From contig NZ_JBHUWD010000004.1 in assembly GCF_042670205.1 (NCBI RefSeq), forward strand, positions 62,001 through 126,000: DNA of 64,000 bases, read 5' to 3'. This stretch comes from Luteimicrobium sp042670205. GTDB taxonomy: Bacteria; Actinomycetota; Actinomycetes; Actinomycetales; Cellulomonadaceae. A program made the translations under genes and the position numbers. Below, piece after piece: positions 33,516 through 41,508 of the stretch (positions are counted from its first letter, which is position 1; every line of letters starts with the position of its first letter). Under the pieces are notes generated by a model. That model saw only the letters and a list, made by a program, of their open reading frames with translations. It did no database searches and was not told where the DNA came from.

Positions 33516-33528
33516 GTGTTCGAGTCTA
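33508..33528 (-). promoter_or_regulatory. SOS (LexA) box over a leaderless start
   Basis: The 16-base box TCGAACACATGTTCGA (minus strand, 33508-33523) fits the actinobacterial LexA consensus GAAC-N4-GTTC. It is joined to a -10 hexamer TAGACT (33523-33528). The same box, same spacing and same start codon position recur at 62,537 before the DUF222/HNH gene. Confidence 0.8.
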
Positions 33529-33611
33529 GTGGGCTAGCTTGCCGGAGTACCCCATCCGGCATCGACCTGCCGCCCGCGGCGGTGTGGGTGGCGTTCGCTA
33601 GCTTTAGGCGT

Positions 33612-34112
33612 GTGGCGCAGGGCACAGATCCTCACGAGTGGGACTCCTCGCGCTGGCTTGCCCATTTGCGCTGGCTACTCGAGGTTCTCGAAGCCCGCGC
33701 CGCCACGGCGAGCCAAGGCCTGTGGGCACTGCTCGGGATCGACGGGGTGCTGATCGCGCTCGCGTGCCCGATCGTCCTGGATCCAACGACCGCGAAGCGA
33801 GTCGGCTGGCTGATGTTCGCCGGCATCGTCCCGATTGCTGCGGGGGCCGTCAACGTGCTCGTCACCCTCCGGCCACGCCGGGCTCACACCATGAACATCG
33901 ACCACTACCGCACCCTCTGGAACGGTCCGCCGCGTGCTGACCTCGACGCCAGCCTGGTCGACGAACTTCTCCAAGACAATCCGGAAGCCTCACCTGTGCA
34001 GACCATCGAGCGCGACACGGAGCGGAAGCTCGTGGGGCTTCGCGTGACGATGTGGCTCACTCTGGCCGGCTTGCTCGTGATGGCGCTTGGTGTCCTGTTT
34101 CACCTCATCTAA
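33612..34112 (+). CDS. Three-helix membrane protein, PycTM-like layout
   Basis: This 166-residue protein has an amphipathic helix (WLAHLRWLLEVLEARAATASQ), two close membrane helices (about 36-55 and 65-87) ending in LVTLRPRR, a 55-residue cytosolic part, and a third helix near the C-terminus (about 143-163). This arrangement resembles Pycsar/CBASS transmembrane effectors (PycTM and SLATT-type). No nucleotide cyclase is adjacent. GTG 33612 follows TAGCTT by seven bases, so a leaderless start is likely. The defence role is a hypothesis. Confidence 0.6.
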   Translation: MAQGTDPHEWDSSRWLAHLRWLLEVLEARAATASQGLWALLGIDGVLIALACPIVLDPTTAKRVGWLMFAGIVPIAAGAVNVLVTLRPRRAHTMNIDHYRTLWNGPPRADLDASLVDELLQDNPEASPVQTIERDTERKLVGLRVTMWLTLAGLLVMALGVLFHLI

Positions 34113-34123
34113 GGGAGATGCGC

Positions 34124-34309
34124 ATGTCGAACGAGCCCTCGGCCACCGGTCCCAACAAGCCCGCCACCCCCGCCTCGAGCCCGGGCGGCGCGCCAAGGCC
34201 CCCTGCACAGCCGCGGCCTCCCATGCCCCCCGCCATTAGCCTCCGCGGCTCTGGCGGCGGTGAGGGCAACGGTGGCCGCCGCGCGCCGGGCGTTGAGCGC
34301 GGAGGGTGA
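34124..34309 (+). CDS. Small Pro/Gly-rich protein, 61 residues
   Basis: A low-complexity protein rich in Pro, Gly and Ser (PGGAPRPPAQPRPPMPPAIS), ending in Arg/Gly repeats. AAGGGAG sits six bases before the ATG at 34124 and the gene starts 11 bases after the membrane-protein stop, so the two are one transcription unit. It may be a partner of the membrane protein. Coding status is moderately supported by the ribosome site. Confidence 0.5.
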   Translation: MSNEPSATGPNKPATPASSPGGAPRPPAQPRPPMPPAISLRGSGGGEGNGGRRAPGVERGG

Positions 34310-34319
34310 TGGCCCGAGC

Positions 34320-34766
34320 CTAGGGCTGCCGAGCCCGCTCAAGCCGGCACGCCCGGCACCGTCGCCGACCATCGGCGAACACGTAGGTGTTGGCCTCGTC
34401 GTATGGGTGGCCATTGGGACAATGTGTCTTGACCCGCTGATGCTCGCCCCCGGTACGCGCCTCAGTCGACCCGTGCCGCAAGACACGCAGGTAGTGCGGG
34501 TGGCACATGCCCTTCGCGTCTGCACGTGCGCCACACCCGTCCACGCTGCAAATCCGCGGAGGCGTCGACGTGCGGGCGTCCCACGCTCGGACGTGTTCGC
34601 GGATCCTGTCCGCCTGTTCATCAGTGAACAGCCACGCAGAACCGTTCCGCTCCCAGCCCCATGAGGACGCGAGGCGAGCGATCCGATGTGCAGCGACTCC
34701 AAGCTCTGCAGTGAGTTCCTTCGCCGTCCAAGCACGGCCATCAGGAATTGCGGTCGCACCAGCCAA
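34320..34766 (-). CDS. HTH plus zinc-finger protein (HNH-associated type)
   Basis: This 148-residue protein has an N-terminal DNA-binding helix-turn-helix (AWTAKELTAELGVAAHRIARL) and two cysteine/histidine clusters: CSVDGCGARADAKGMCHPHY, then CPNGHPYDEANTYVFADGRR with CRAC. The second matches zinc-ribbon segments common in actinophage HNH endonucleases, though the catalytic HNH core itself is not clear. The start is uncertain; the TTG at 34766 gives the full HTH. Confidence 0.65.
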   Translation of the reverse strand: MAGATAIPDGRAWTAKELTAELGVAAHRIARLASSWGWERNGSAWLFTDEQADRIREHVRAWDARTSTPPRICSVDGCGARADAKGMCHPHYLRVLRHGSTEARTGGEHQRVKTHCPNGHPYDEANTYVFADGRRRCRACRLERARQP

Positions 34767-34770
34767 GGGA

Positions 34771-35196
34771 TTAGGTGCTCGCTACCGTGAAGGGCTCTTC
34801 TGCCACAACGTTGCTGCCGGGAGCCCTGAGCTCAACATGCCATCGATAAGAGCCACCCGACTTCAATGGGAGGCCTTGGCCGATGTTGACAGCAATAGGG
34901 ACGCGCAATTCAGCTCCAGTTGGGATCCCTGCAGGTCTGCCTGTTTCAAACTCGCCATGAAACGACACGGGGTCATTCGGCGCATTTGGAGAGAGGACCG
35001 GTGACCCATCAGAGTCCACAAGCGAGGCATCGAGGGTGACGCGCACATTGGCCTCTTCCCAGTCCAAATCGACCAGGACAACTACAGCCATCGGCGGCGT
35101 CGGAGATGACGTGATCTTCCAACCCAAACCGAGCGCGTGCACTTTTCCAGCGAGGTCCGACTGGGCGGAATCTGCAAGAAGGACTGTCGCCTTCAT
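34771..35196 (-). CDS. DUF6941 family protein
   Basis: This 141-residue protein begins MKATVLLADSAQSDLAGKVH followed by LGLGWKITSSPTPPMAVVVL, the recognisable DUF6941 opening, and continues as a beta-sandwich (GEFETGRPAGIPTGAELRVP). Function is unknown. ATG 35196 overlaps the preceding gene's stop (ATGA). It is the last of three coupled genes of the leftward operon. Confidence 0.75.
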   Translation of the reverse strand: MKATVLLADSAQSDLAGKVHALGLGWKITSSPTPPMAVVVLVDLDWEEANVRVTLDASLVDSDGSPVLSPNAPNDPVSFHGEFETGRPAGIPTGAELRVPIAVNIGQGLPLKSGGSYRWHVELRAPGSNVVAEEPFTVAST

Positions 35197-35615
35197 TCTG
35201 TCGCCGAAATCGCCGCGCCGCTCACCCTCGGGTTGGCGCCAACATTCCGAGTCCGCCGATCTGCGCGGCTCACCTTGACGAAACCAACACCTAGGAGTGA
35301 GTCGAGAATCGGAGCAGTTCCCGACTGTCGCGTTGACCATTCGACGACCTCGGGCCAGGTCGAGTGTGCGATCCGTACTGGCGATCCGTACGTTTCCACA
35401 ATGGGCGCAACATTCGGCTCCCACTCGACCTTGAGAGTCATCCGACCCTTCTCACGGTCAAACCTTTCGACTACGGCGTCGAACTCCATGTCCTCGCCAG
35501 GATCTCGCGCAATGACCCGCTCGCCTGCTGAAAAAACGCCGTTGGCGCGGCGCAGCGAAGCGGAGACACGATCTCCCCCCATAAGGTTGTTGAAGTCCAC
35601 GAAAACCGTCTTCAA
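35193..35615 (-). CDS. Hypothetical protein, 140 residues
   Basis: No family is recognised. The product begins KTVFVDFNNLMGGDRVSAS and has a middle beta region with RVIARDPGEDMEFDAVVERF, which suggests an SH3-like barrel. The TTG at 35615 was chosen: AGGAGG lies five bases upstream and the codon overlaps the previous stop (TTGA). It sits between two other uncharacterised genes in a tightly coupled operon. Confidence 0.65.
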   Translation of the reverse strand: MKTVFVDFNNLMGGDRVSASLRRANGVFSAGERVIARDPGEDMEFDAVVERFDREKGRMTLKVEWEPNVAPIVETYGSPVRIAHSTWPEVVEWSTRQSGTAPILDSLLGVGFVKVSRADRRTRNVGANPRVSGAAISATE

Positions 35616-36010
35616 CTTCTCCTCCTCATTCCGCCCGTCGGGTTCGGCTCCGGCGGATCGAAGCTCTCAATGAACCGTCGCATCTGAGCTTCCGTGACTG
35701 GAGTCTCAAAGTACACGTGGTAGTGACAGTCCGCCTCGCCGACACCGACCTCGTGCACAAGCGAGAATCCGGCAGCGCGGAGTCGCGCGCCAGTAGAGCG
35801 CTGGACCTTCCCATGCGGTATTCCCGCCTCCCGGCACACGCGGCCCACCACTTCATCTTCACTCTCGGCACCAATCGGTAAGAGCGCGAAGACGGACAGA
35901 CATGGCTGGTCGCCGCCAGAGGTTTCGTCGATGAGCGTCTGTGTCATGTAAGCCGCATCTCGGTTAAGGCCACCCCGTACGACGACGAACTGCGCGTCGT
36001 CGTCCGTCAT
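35612..36010 (-). CDS. Hypothetical protein, 132 residues
   Basis: No family is recognised. The sequence has a central segment LIDETSGGDQPCLSVFALL and a later HYHVYFETPVTEAQMRRFIE part, alpha/beta in character. It is the first gene of the three-gene DUF6941 operon and starts at ATG 36010. The context (accessory part of a mobile element) suggests a defence or host-interaction role, not proven. Confidence 0.65.
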   Translation of the reverse strand: MTDDDAQFVVVRGGLNRDAAYMTQTLIDETSGGDQPCLSVFALLPIGAESEDEVVGRVCREAGIPHGKVQRSTGARLRAAGFSLVHEVGVGEADCHYHVYFETPVTEAQMRRFIESFDPPEPNPTGGMRRRS

Positions 36011-36123
36011 GACTGGATGCTACCGCCGGTCGCCCGCCGGGGTGGTGCAGGCGCAAGCGACTCGTTTCCGGCGGCGGCCCTACGACGGCGGGAGGGGTGG
36101 CGTAGACGACGAATGCCCTACGC

Positions 36124-39100
36124 TCAGCGCCCCCCTCGGGTCAGCCCGCTGTGGATGAGGGCCCGCTTGCGACGGAGCTCGTCAAGCTTGCGGTAGGCCT
36201 CCGCGTCGTCGCGAACCACAAGGTCCCCACCGATGAGCGGGCCACCGAGCTGCGCGAGCTGCTCGTCCGTGAACACCGTCTCCGGCTTCCCGGTGTGGTT
36301 CGCCACGAGAGATGTGCCGGGGGGCAGAACACCGCCCTTGTCGTACAGCGTGGCGGGGACCGCGTTGAGCACGCCGCCGTTGGCGAAGCCCCAGTGCGTG
36401 TGGTTGAAGTGGGCGCTCCGGGTCGGCTCGGGGTACAGGAAGTTGCGCCCCTTGTAGACCTGGTTGAACCCCTCCTGGCTGTGGATGATCTCCTTGGAGT
36501 TCGGGAACCGAGACTTGATCCACTCGAACACCTGGTGCATCACCAGCGGAGAGCCACCGATGTCGATCGCGCGCCCGAGAGCATGCATCGACAACTGGCC
36601 CGTGCCGGCCGCGATCGCACCCGGACGGTAGGCGGAGGTAAGCACCGCGGCGGGGAAGGCTCCGTGGACCAGGGCCCACATCTTCTGCCAGCCCATGCCG
36701 GGCCCGAGCCAGGACCCCTGGCCGCCGCCAAGGTTGCCCATTGATCCGGGTGTGCCGGCACCGCCGCCCGCAAAGAGGCCCTTGACCTTGTCCTTGAGCC
36801 CGTCCACGATCCAGCCCGGCACGGTCTTCGCGATCTTGCCGAGGTCGCTGCCACCGATCTTGGAGAGCCTGGCCAGCGGGTTGCCGAAGTGGCCGACGAG
36901 TGCCTTCCACGCCCCGTTGAATGGCATCGAGGCGAGGTTCGCTGCGCCGTGCCACAGCTTCGACCAGCCGCTCCCGAACGTGTCCCAGATGCCGCCGTCC
37001 TTGAACGCGTCGCCGCGGCGAGCCTTCGCGTTCAGTGCGGCAACCCCCTTCGCCCCGCCCACGGCACGCGTGAACTCCGGGCGCATGATCGCCTCGCCGC
37101 CCGAGAGCGACAGGCGCCCGCCCGTGGGCGAGTAGAACTGGTGCACGTCGCGGCCCGGGGTGTAGCCCGGGAGCACGCCACCCTGGGCGAACGGGAGGCT
37201 GACGTCGGGGAGCTTGAGCTTCTTAAGCCCGACCGCACCGGCGACCTTGTTCCACCATTTCTGGATGCCATCGGTGTAGACGGTGTTCACGACGAACCTG
37301 ATCGGGGCAGCGGCGGCGGACTTGAGCCCGTCCCAGATCTTGCCAATGCCATCCTTGGCCGTCTTGAATGCGGTCTTGATTGCCGAAATGCCAGACTTGA
37401 ACGGCGAGAACACGTGCTTGGAAATCCATGTCCACCCGTTGTGCAGATTCGTCCGCAGGTTCGTCCACCGCTGGGCGATCCAGTCGCCCGCGGTGCCGAA
37501 TGCGGACTTGACCGCGTTGAAGGCGGCCGTGAACTTCGAGAAGACGTTTCGCTTGATCCAGTCGTAACCGGCCTTCAGCTTCTCTTTCACCGTCTGCCAG
37601 TGCTGGACGATGAACACGACTGCAAGTCCGATCGGGCCGGTCAGAATCCCGAGCAGAAGCGGCCAATTCTTCTTGACCCAGCCAAAGGCCGTCGAAACAG
37701 CTCCCTTGATCGTGTCGAAGACGTGCTTCGCCGTCGGCACCAGCGTCCTGGTCCACCAGTCGGAAACGGCCTTCGCGGCGGCCTTGATGCCCTTCCACGC
37801 CCCCTGGACGCCCTTGCGGAACCAGGTGAAGTGGTTGTAGGCGTAGACGACCCCGGCGACCAGGAGTCCGATCGCCGTGATGATGAGGCCGATCGGGTTG
37901 GCGTTCATGGCGAGGTTGAGCAGGAGCTGAACCCCGCGCCAGGTCTTGAGTGCCCCGACGACGCCGAGGATGCCCGAGACCATTGCGGTGATGACGGCCG
38001 GGTCCAGCGAGCCGATGACCTTCGCGAACATGCTGACGGCCCCGAGCGCGGGACCGGCGAGAGGCAGAAGCCCCTTCACCAGGTTGACGACCGCGCCGCC
38101 GAGATCCTTGACCAGTGCCCAGACCTTCGGGCCCTCGCGCCGGACGTAGGACAGGAACTTCTGGAAACCGCCGCTCGAGCCGATGTGCGAGAAGCCCTCG
38201 GACACCTTGATGAGACCCTGAGTGAAGCCGTGGCCCGTCATCGGCACGACGGCCTCGACCAGCGACGCGAACCCCTTGCCGAGGTTCACGATCACAGGGC
38301 CAAGTGCCGCGAACAGAGGTCCGGCGATGGACGCGAGCACCGAGATGAAGTGCCCGAACCCGGCCGACTTGAGACCCTTGCCGATCGACGTGAACATCAG
38401 GTTGAGGCCGGTGCCCATCGCCTTGATGAGCGGGGTGAGCGACGGCAGGATGTCGATCAGGATCTTCATGCCAGTCGTGAGCGGGCCGAGGATCGACTTG
38501 TCGTTCTTCTTCTCGAACGTGCCGACCGCCGCACTCAGCGCGTTCTTCGTGTCCGCGAACTTGCCCGTGGCCCCGGTCAGGGACGCCTCGAGGTGCTCGA
38601 TCTCCTCGCGGTACTGCTTGATCTTCGCCTTGTTGGCGTCAGTCTTCGGGCCCAGCTCCGCGTTCGCGAGCTTGGTCGAGGTCTTCTCGATCTCCTTCTC
38701 GATCTTCTTGATGCGAGAGATCGAGTCGCCCGCGAAGATCGCGAACAGGCCGCCGCCGACCGTTGCCGCGGCGAGAGGTGCGGTCAGGGCCGCACCCAGA
38801 CCGGCGACCGCGGCCGTGATCGGGATGAGCGCCGGACCCAGAGCCAGGACGGACGTCAGGAGGCCGCCGGGGCCGGACACCGTAGAGCTGACGGCAGCGA
38901 TCTTCGCCTCGGCTGCGCCCGTGTCGGCGTCAACGTTGATCGTCGCGTCACGATTGTGCGCCGCCTCGTCGATCTGAGCGTTCGCCTCGGAGGTGTCCGC
39001 GTCCACGTCGACGGTGGTAGTGCGGTTCCGGAGAAGCGCGTCGACCTGCGCCTGGAACGCCTTCTCGTTGCCGACCTTGAGCGTGACGTCCGCGTTGAGG

Positions 39101-39186
39101 TTGCGGAGCTTGGCGCGGGTGTCTGCGGCGAACCGGTCGACTACGGGCAGCAGCCGGACGCCGGCACTGCCGACGATGAGCGTCAC
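36124..39186 (-). CDS. Phage tail tape-measure protein with C-terminal M15-like peptidase
   Basis: This 1020-residue protein sets tail length in siphophages. The N-terminal part has repeats (VDVDADTSEANAQIDEAA and NVDADTGAAEAKIA), followed by hydrophobic glycine-rich helices (120-170 and 340-470) typical of tape-measure proteins, and several W-rich repeats (residues 480-660). Near the C-terminus SMHALGRAIDIG and HFNHTHWGFANGG give a D-Ala-D-Ala-type metallopeptidase (His/Asp/His) for local cell-wall digestion. ATG 39186 overlaps the TerS-like stop by four bases. Confidence 0.88.
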   Translation of the reverse strand: MTLIVGSAGVRLLPVVDRFAADTRAKLRNLNADVTLKVGNEKAFQAQVDALLRNRTTTVDVDADTSEANAQIDEAAHNRDATINVDADTGAAEAKIAAVSSTVSGPGGLLTSVLALGPALIPITAAVAGLGAALTAPLAAATVGGGLFAIFAGDSISRIKKIEKEIEKTSTKLANAELGPKTDANKAKIKQYREEIEHLEASLTGATGKFADTKNALSAAVGTFEKKNDKSILGPLTTGMKILIDILPSLTPLIKAMGTGLNLMFTSIGKGLKSAGFGHFISVLASIAGPLFAALGPVIVNLGKGFASLVEAVVPMTGHGFTQGLIKVSEGFSHIGSSGGFQKFLSYVRREGPKVWALVKDLGGAVVNLVKGLLPLAGPALGAVSMFAKVIGSLDPAVITAMVSGILGVVGALKTWRGVQLLLNLAMNANPIGLIITAIGLLVAGVVYAYNHFTWFRKGVQGAWKGIKAAAKAVSDWWTRTLVPTAKHVFDTIKGAVSTAFGWVKKNWPLLLGILTGPIGLAVVFIVQHWQTVKEKLKAGYDWIKRNVFSKFTAAFNAVKSAFGTAGDWIAQRWTNLRTNLHNGWTWISKHVFSPFKSGISAIKTAFKTAKDGIGKIWDGLKSAAAAPIRFVVNTVYTDGIQKWWNKVAGAVGLKKLKLPDVSLPFAQGGVLPGYTPGRDVHQFYSPTGGRLSLSGGEAIMRPEFTRAVGGAKGVAALNAKARRGDAFKDGGIWDTFGSGWSKLWHGAANLASMPFNGAWKALVGHFGNPLARLSKIGGSDLGKIAKTVPGWIVDGLKDKVKGLFAGGGAGTPGSMGNLGGGQGSWLGPGMGWQKMWALVHGAFPAAVLTSAYRPGAIAAGTGQLSMHALGRAIDIGGSPLVMHQVFEWIKSRFPNSKEIIHSQEGFNQVYKGRNFLYPEPTRSAHFNHTHWGFANGGVLNAVPATLYDKGGVLPPGTSLVANHTGKPETVFTDEQLAQLGGPLIGGDLVVRDDAEAYRKLDELRRKRALIHSGLTRGGR

Positions 39187-39464
39187 TCGTCAACCTCCGC
39201 ATCGCGGAGGACCGCCTCGGCAGCCGCCACGATCGCGTCCTGAGGCATGACTGCGGCGCTCTCGAGCACGACGAGCGGGGCATCCTTCAGCGCTGCGTCC
39301 AGTTGTGCCACGTAATCGGCCGTTCTGGACGCGTTTTCGAGTAGAACCTGCTCGTCAGGGCGCAGGTCGTAGGCATCTACAACGGACTTCCAGAGCCTCC
39401 TGCCGGCCCTCGAAAGGCCGCTGGGGGCTGGAATCCTGCGGATCTGGGGGCTTTCATCTGTCAT
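39183..39464 (-). CDS. Terminase small subunit-like protein
   Basis: This 93-residue protein has the actinophage TerS pattern PSGLSRAGRRLWKSVVDAYD, LRPDEQVLLENASRTADYVA and LDAALKDA. The usual C-terminal tail is shorter and different. ATG 39464 has GGAGG seven bases upstream. It is coupled to the tape-measure gene by ATGA. A small terminase without a large one is typical of phage satellites that redirect packaging, so the call fits but is not certain. Confidence 0.65.
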   Translation of the reverse strand: MTDESPQIRRIPAPSGLSRAGRRLWKSVVDAYDLRPDEQVLLENASRTADYVAQLDAALKDAPLVVLESAAVMPQDAIVAAAEAVLRDAEVDE

Positions 39465-39533
39465 CTCGCTGCCTCCGAAAACGGCCCCGTGAGTCGCACG
39501 CATGCCGGAGCCTTAAATCGAGTCGCAAAGGAG

Positions 39534-39584
39534 AGCCGGCACCCCGGGGGGCCCCCGCGCCCCACCCCCGGGCACCAGCCGGCT
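39534..39584 (-). terminator. GC-rich hairpin after the replication operon
   Basis: AGCCGGC (39534-39540) pairs with GCCGGCT (39578-39584), and inner CCCGGGGG/CCCCCGGG arms extend the stem. It starts at the stop of the 262-residue gene. It probably ends the long leftward operon, so the TerS/tape-measure pair is a separate transcription unit. Confidence 0.65.
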
Positions 39585-40372
39585 TAGGAACGGGTCGCAC
39601 CGTTGGTCACGTCCGCCAGCACAGCGGGGACCGCGGTCCGAAGGACAACCTCGAGAGCGGGAAGCCCACGCTGAGGCTGCGTCACCGCGGCGTATGCGCG
39701 TCGCACGTCTCGCAGGTCGTCATCGATGCCATTGAGGTTGCTCGAGACGGTCGACGGCCAACCAGCGAGTGCGACGTCAGCGCCCCTCGACACGAAGTAG
39801 TCCTCGGGCCAGCGAGAGGAGGCGAGGAGCCAGGTCGTGAGGGTGTCCTTGTCTGCGATCGCCCGGGTGAGCAGCGCTCCGGCCCGGGCACCCAGCTCCC
39901 CCGGACCCGTCGGGTCGAGCACCATGCGCAGGTCGGCCTTGATGCCAGCAAGGCGCGCCTCCTGGGCAGCGTCCTGCGGGTTTGGCCGGGCGGGATAGGC
40001 AACCGCGAGGAGGGTGCTCTGCACCTTGGTTGCCGCCGTGAGGATCGTGTTCGTCTCCACCTCGATGGTCGTCCTCGCCGCAGAGACGACGACCTGTAGC
40101 TGCGCTGCCTTGCCCTCGGCCGAGAGGTTGCGGTCCGTGGCGGTGTTGAACACATCCTTGCCGACCCGGGTCAGCGTCGCGTCGATTGCCTGGACTGCGG
40201 ACGGCACTGGCGTCCATGCCGTGGCCGCGGCGCGCAGTGCCGTCGGTCCGGGCTCCGTGAGGGAGAACGGCACATTCGAGAGGGCCGAGCTGACGGTCTC
40301 CGTGACCGTGCCGGCGATCTTCCGAAACGCGTCGAGCATTGGGCTGCTTCCAAGCTGGTATGTCGTCGTCAT
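39584..40372 (-). CDS. Hypothetical protein of the element, 262 residues
   Basis: No family is recognised. The product is alpha-helical and rich in Ala/Thr (TVTETVSSALSNVPFSL, VQAIDATLTRVGKDVFNTAT), without membrane helices, cysteines or motifs. ATG 40372 has GGAAGGAA about seven bases upstream and overlaps the preceding HTH stop (ATGA). It might be a scaffold or structural protein, but there is no direct evidence. Confidence 0.6.
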   Translation of the reverse strand: MTTTYQLGSSPMLDAFRKIAGTVTETVSSALSNVPFSLTEPGPTALRAAATAWTPVPSAVQAIDATLTRVGKDVFNTATDRNLSAEGKAAQLQVVVSAARTTIEVETNTILTAATKVQSTLLAVAYPARPNPQDAAQEARLAGIKADLRMVLDPTGPGELGARAGALLTRAIADKDTLTTWLLASSRWPEDYFVSRGADVALAGWPSTVSSNLNGIDDDLRDVRRAYAAVTQPQRGLPALEVVLRTAVPAVLADVTNGATRS

Positions 40373-40752
40373 GCCGTGATTCCTTCCGAGTCGATGAGCC
40401 ATCGCCCAGCGAACTTGCGGGCGGAAAGCGTTCGGGCGCGCGCTCGCTTCGTGATTGCCTGGTCGGAAATACCCAGGAGCATTGCGGCCTGTCGAACTGA
40501 TATCCATCGTCCCGCGGTTGGCTCTTCTGTCTCCACTTCGGGTTGTTTTTGCGCAACCATGGCAGTGAGCGCGGCGACCCTTCTCGCTGAGTCGACGAAC
40601 GGCACTGCGGAAGGTGCGGGCACCTGCCGGCGATAGACCCGGACAGCGTTTGCTTGGTCCACGATTGCCGCGAGTTCAAGAAGAGCGCTGGAGTCGGAGA
40701 TGACGAGCCGTGGCTGGCCGCCGTGCCACGTAACGGCGAAGGCGTCCGTCAC
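40369..40752 (-). CDS. Protein with C-terminal excisionase-type HTH
   Basis: This 127-residue protein has an N-terminal beta part (VTWHGGQPRLVISDSSALL) and a C-terminal winged HTH: WISVRQAAMLLGISDQAITK and RTLSARKFAGRWLIDSEG. GTG 40752 overlaps the WhiB stop (GTGA). It is another candidate regulator or RDF, separate from the HTH genes at the left end of the element. Confidence 0.7.
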   Translation of the reverse strand: MTDAFAVTWHGGQPRLVISDSSALLELAAIVDQANAVRVYRRQVPAPSAVPFVDSARRVAALTAMVAQKQPEVETEEPTAGRWISVRQAAMLLGISDQAITKRARARTLSARKFAGRWLIDSEGITA

Positions 40753-41045
40753 AGCACGCCTCCCCAGAGCTGGCGCAGCACGTCCGGGTTACGGCGGTCC
40801 TTCTCGGTCGTCCCGCCCCAGACACCCGCCTCCTTCGGGTGCTTGGCGACGTAGCGCCGGCACTCGCGGATCGCCAGGCACCCCATGCACTGCGTGGCCG
40901 CGATCTCCTGCCGTTTCGGGTTGTCGGAGAGCCACGCTGCGGACTGGCGCGTATCAGAGCGGATGCATGGGATCCGCAGACCGTCATCCAGCAGTTCCTC
41001 GATCACGTTCGTCAGGGCACGGTGATCCTGCTCGAGGTCGCTCAT
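40749..41045 (-). CDS. WhiB-family regulator of the element
   Basis: This 98-residue protein has the four-cysteine WhiB pattern: PCIRS, CMGC and ECRRY, followed by GVWGGTTEKDRR. WhiB proteins hold a 4Fe-4S cluster and bind sigma-A. Phage-borne WhiB genes (as in mycobacteriophage TM4) can act as dominant inhibitors of host WhiB and in superinfection exclusion. GGGAGG lies five bases before ATG 41045. Confidence 0.88.
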   Translation of the reverse strand: MSDLEQDHRALTNVIEELLDDGLRIPCIRSDTRQSAAWLSDNPKRQEIAATQCMGCLAIRECRRYVAKHPKEAGVWGGTTEKDRRNPDVLRQLWGGVL

Positions 41046-41323
41046 GACACCCTCCCCGCGACAGCAGCGCCGCACGAACGGCAGCGCGTGACGGACCATC
41101 CGCGCATGGGCGTGATTCGCTCGATGACGATGCGCTTGCAGTCCGCGCGGTGCGGGAGGTCGACAGGTGCAGGCGGGTCGTCCTGCGTCGGCAGAGTCGG
41201 TCCGAACTCGTCGCAGTCACAGTCCTTGACCCGGCAGACCTCTCCGAGCAGTTGGAGCCCGGGCCGCCCTCCGTGGATGCGCCGCGCGTGCTGGCAGCGG
41301 CAGAGGTCGACGGCGGCGGTCAC
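41042..41323 (-). CDS. Cys/His-rich small protein, 93 residues
   Basis: Two clusters suggest zinc binding: LCRCQHARRIHGGRPG (with further Cys at VCRVKDCDCD) and a C-terminal TRCRSCG. This pattern is common among small actinophage proteins of unknown role. GTG 41323 overlaps the next gene's stop (GTGA) in the tightly packed leftward operon. Confidence 0.65.
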   Translation of the reverse strand: MTAAVDLCRCQHARRIHGGRPGLQLLGEVCRVKDCDCDEFGPTLPTQDDPPAPVDLPHRADCKRIVIERITPMRGWSVTRCRSCGAAVAGRVS

Positions 41324-41508
41324 GGGACCATCGATTCATCGAGGGCGAGCCTTGCCGCGAACGGGAGCAGCGAATACGGGTCCCCGTCGAGCGGTTGGAA
41401 CTCGCCGGCCCAGATCCGTGCACGCAGGATCAGCTCGTCCGTGGGGAAGGCGCCGAGTTCCACGAACTGCTCCGTGAGGAAGGCGTCGGTGCGCTGGCGA
41501 GGGGTCAT
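41320..41508 (-). CDS. Hypothetical protein of the element, 62 residues
   Basis: A small helical protein (TPRQRTDAFLTEQFVELG, WAGEFQPLDG). ATG 41508 has GGAG eight bases upstream and overlaps the replication initiator stop (ATGA); an in-frame ATG at 41526 is less likely. No family is recognised. Confidence 0.55.
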   Translation of the reverse strand: MTPRQRTDAFLTEQFVELGAFPTDELILRARIWAGEFQPLDGDPYSLLPFAARLALDESMVP

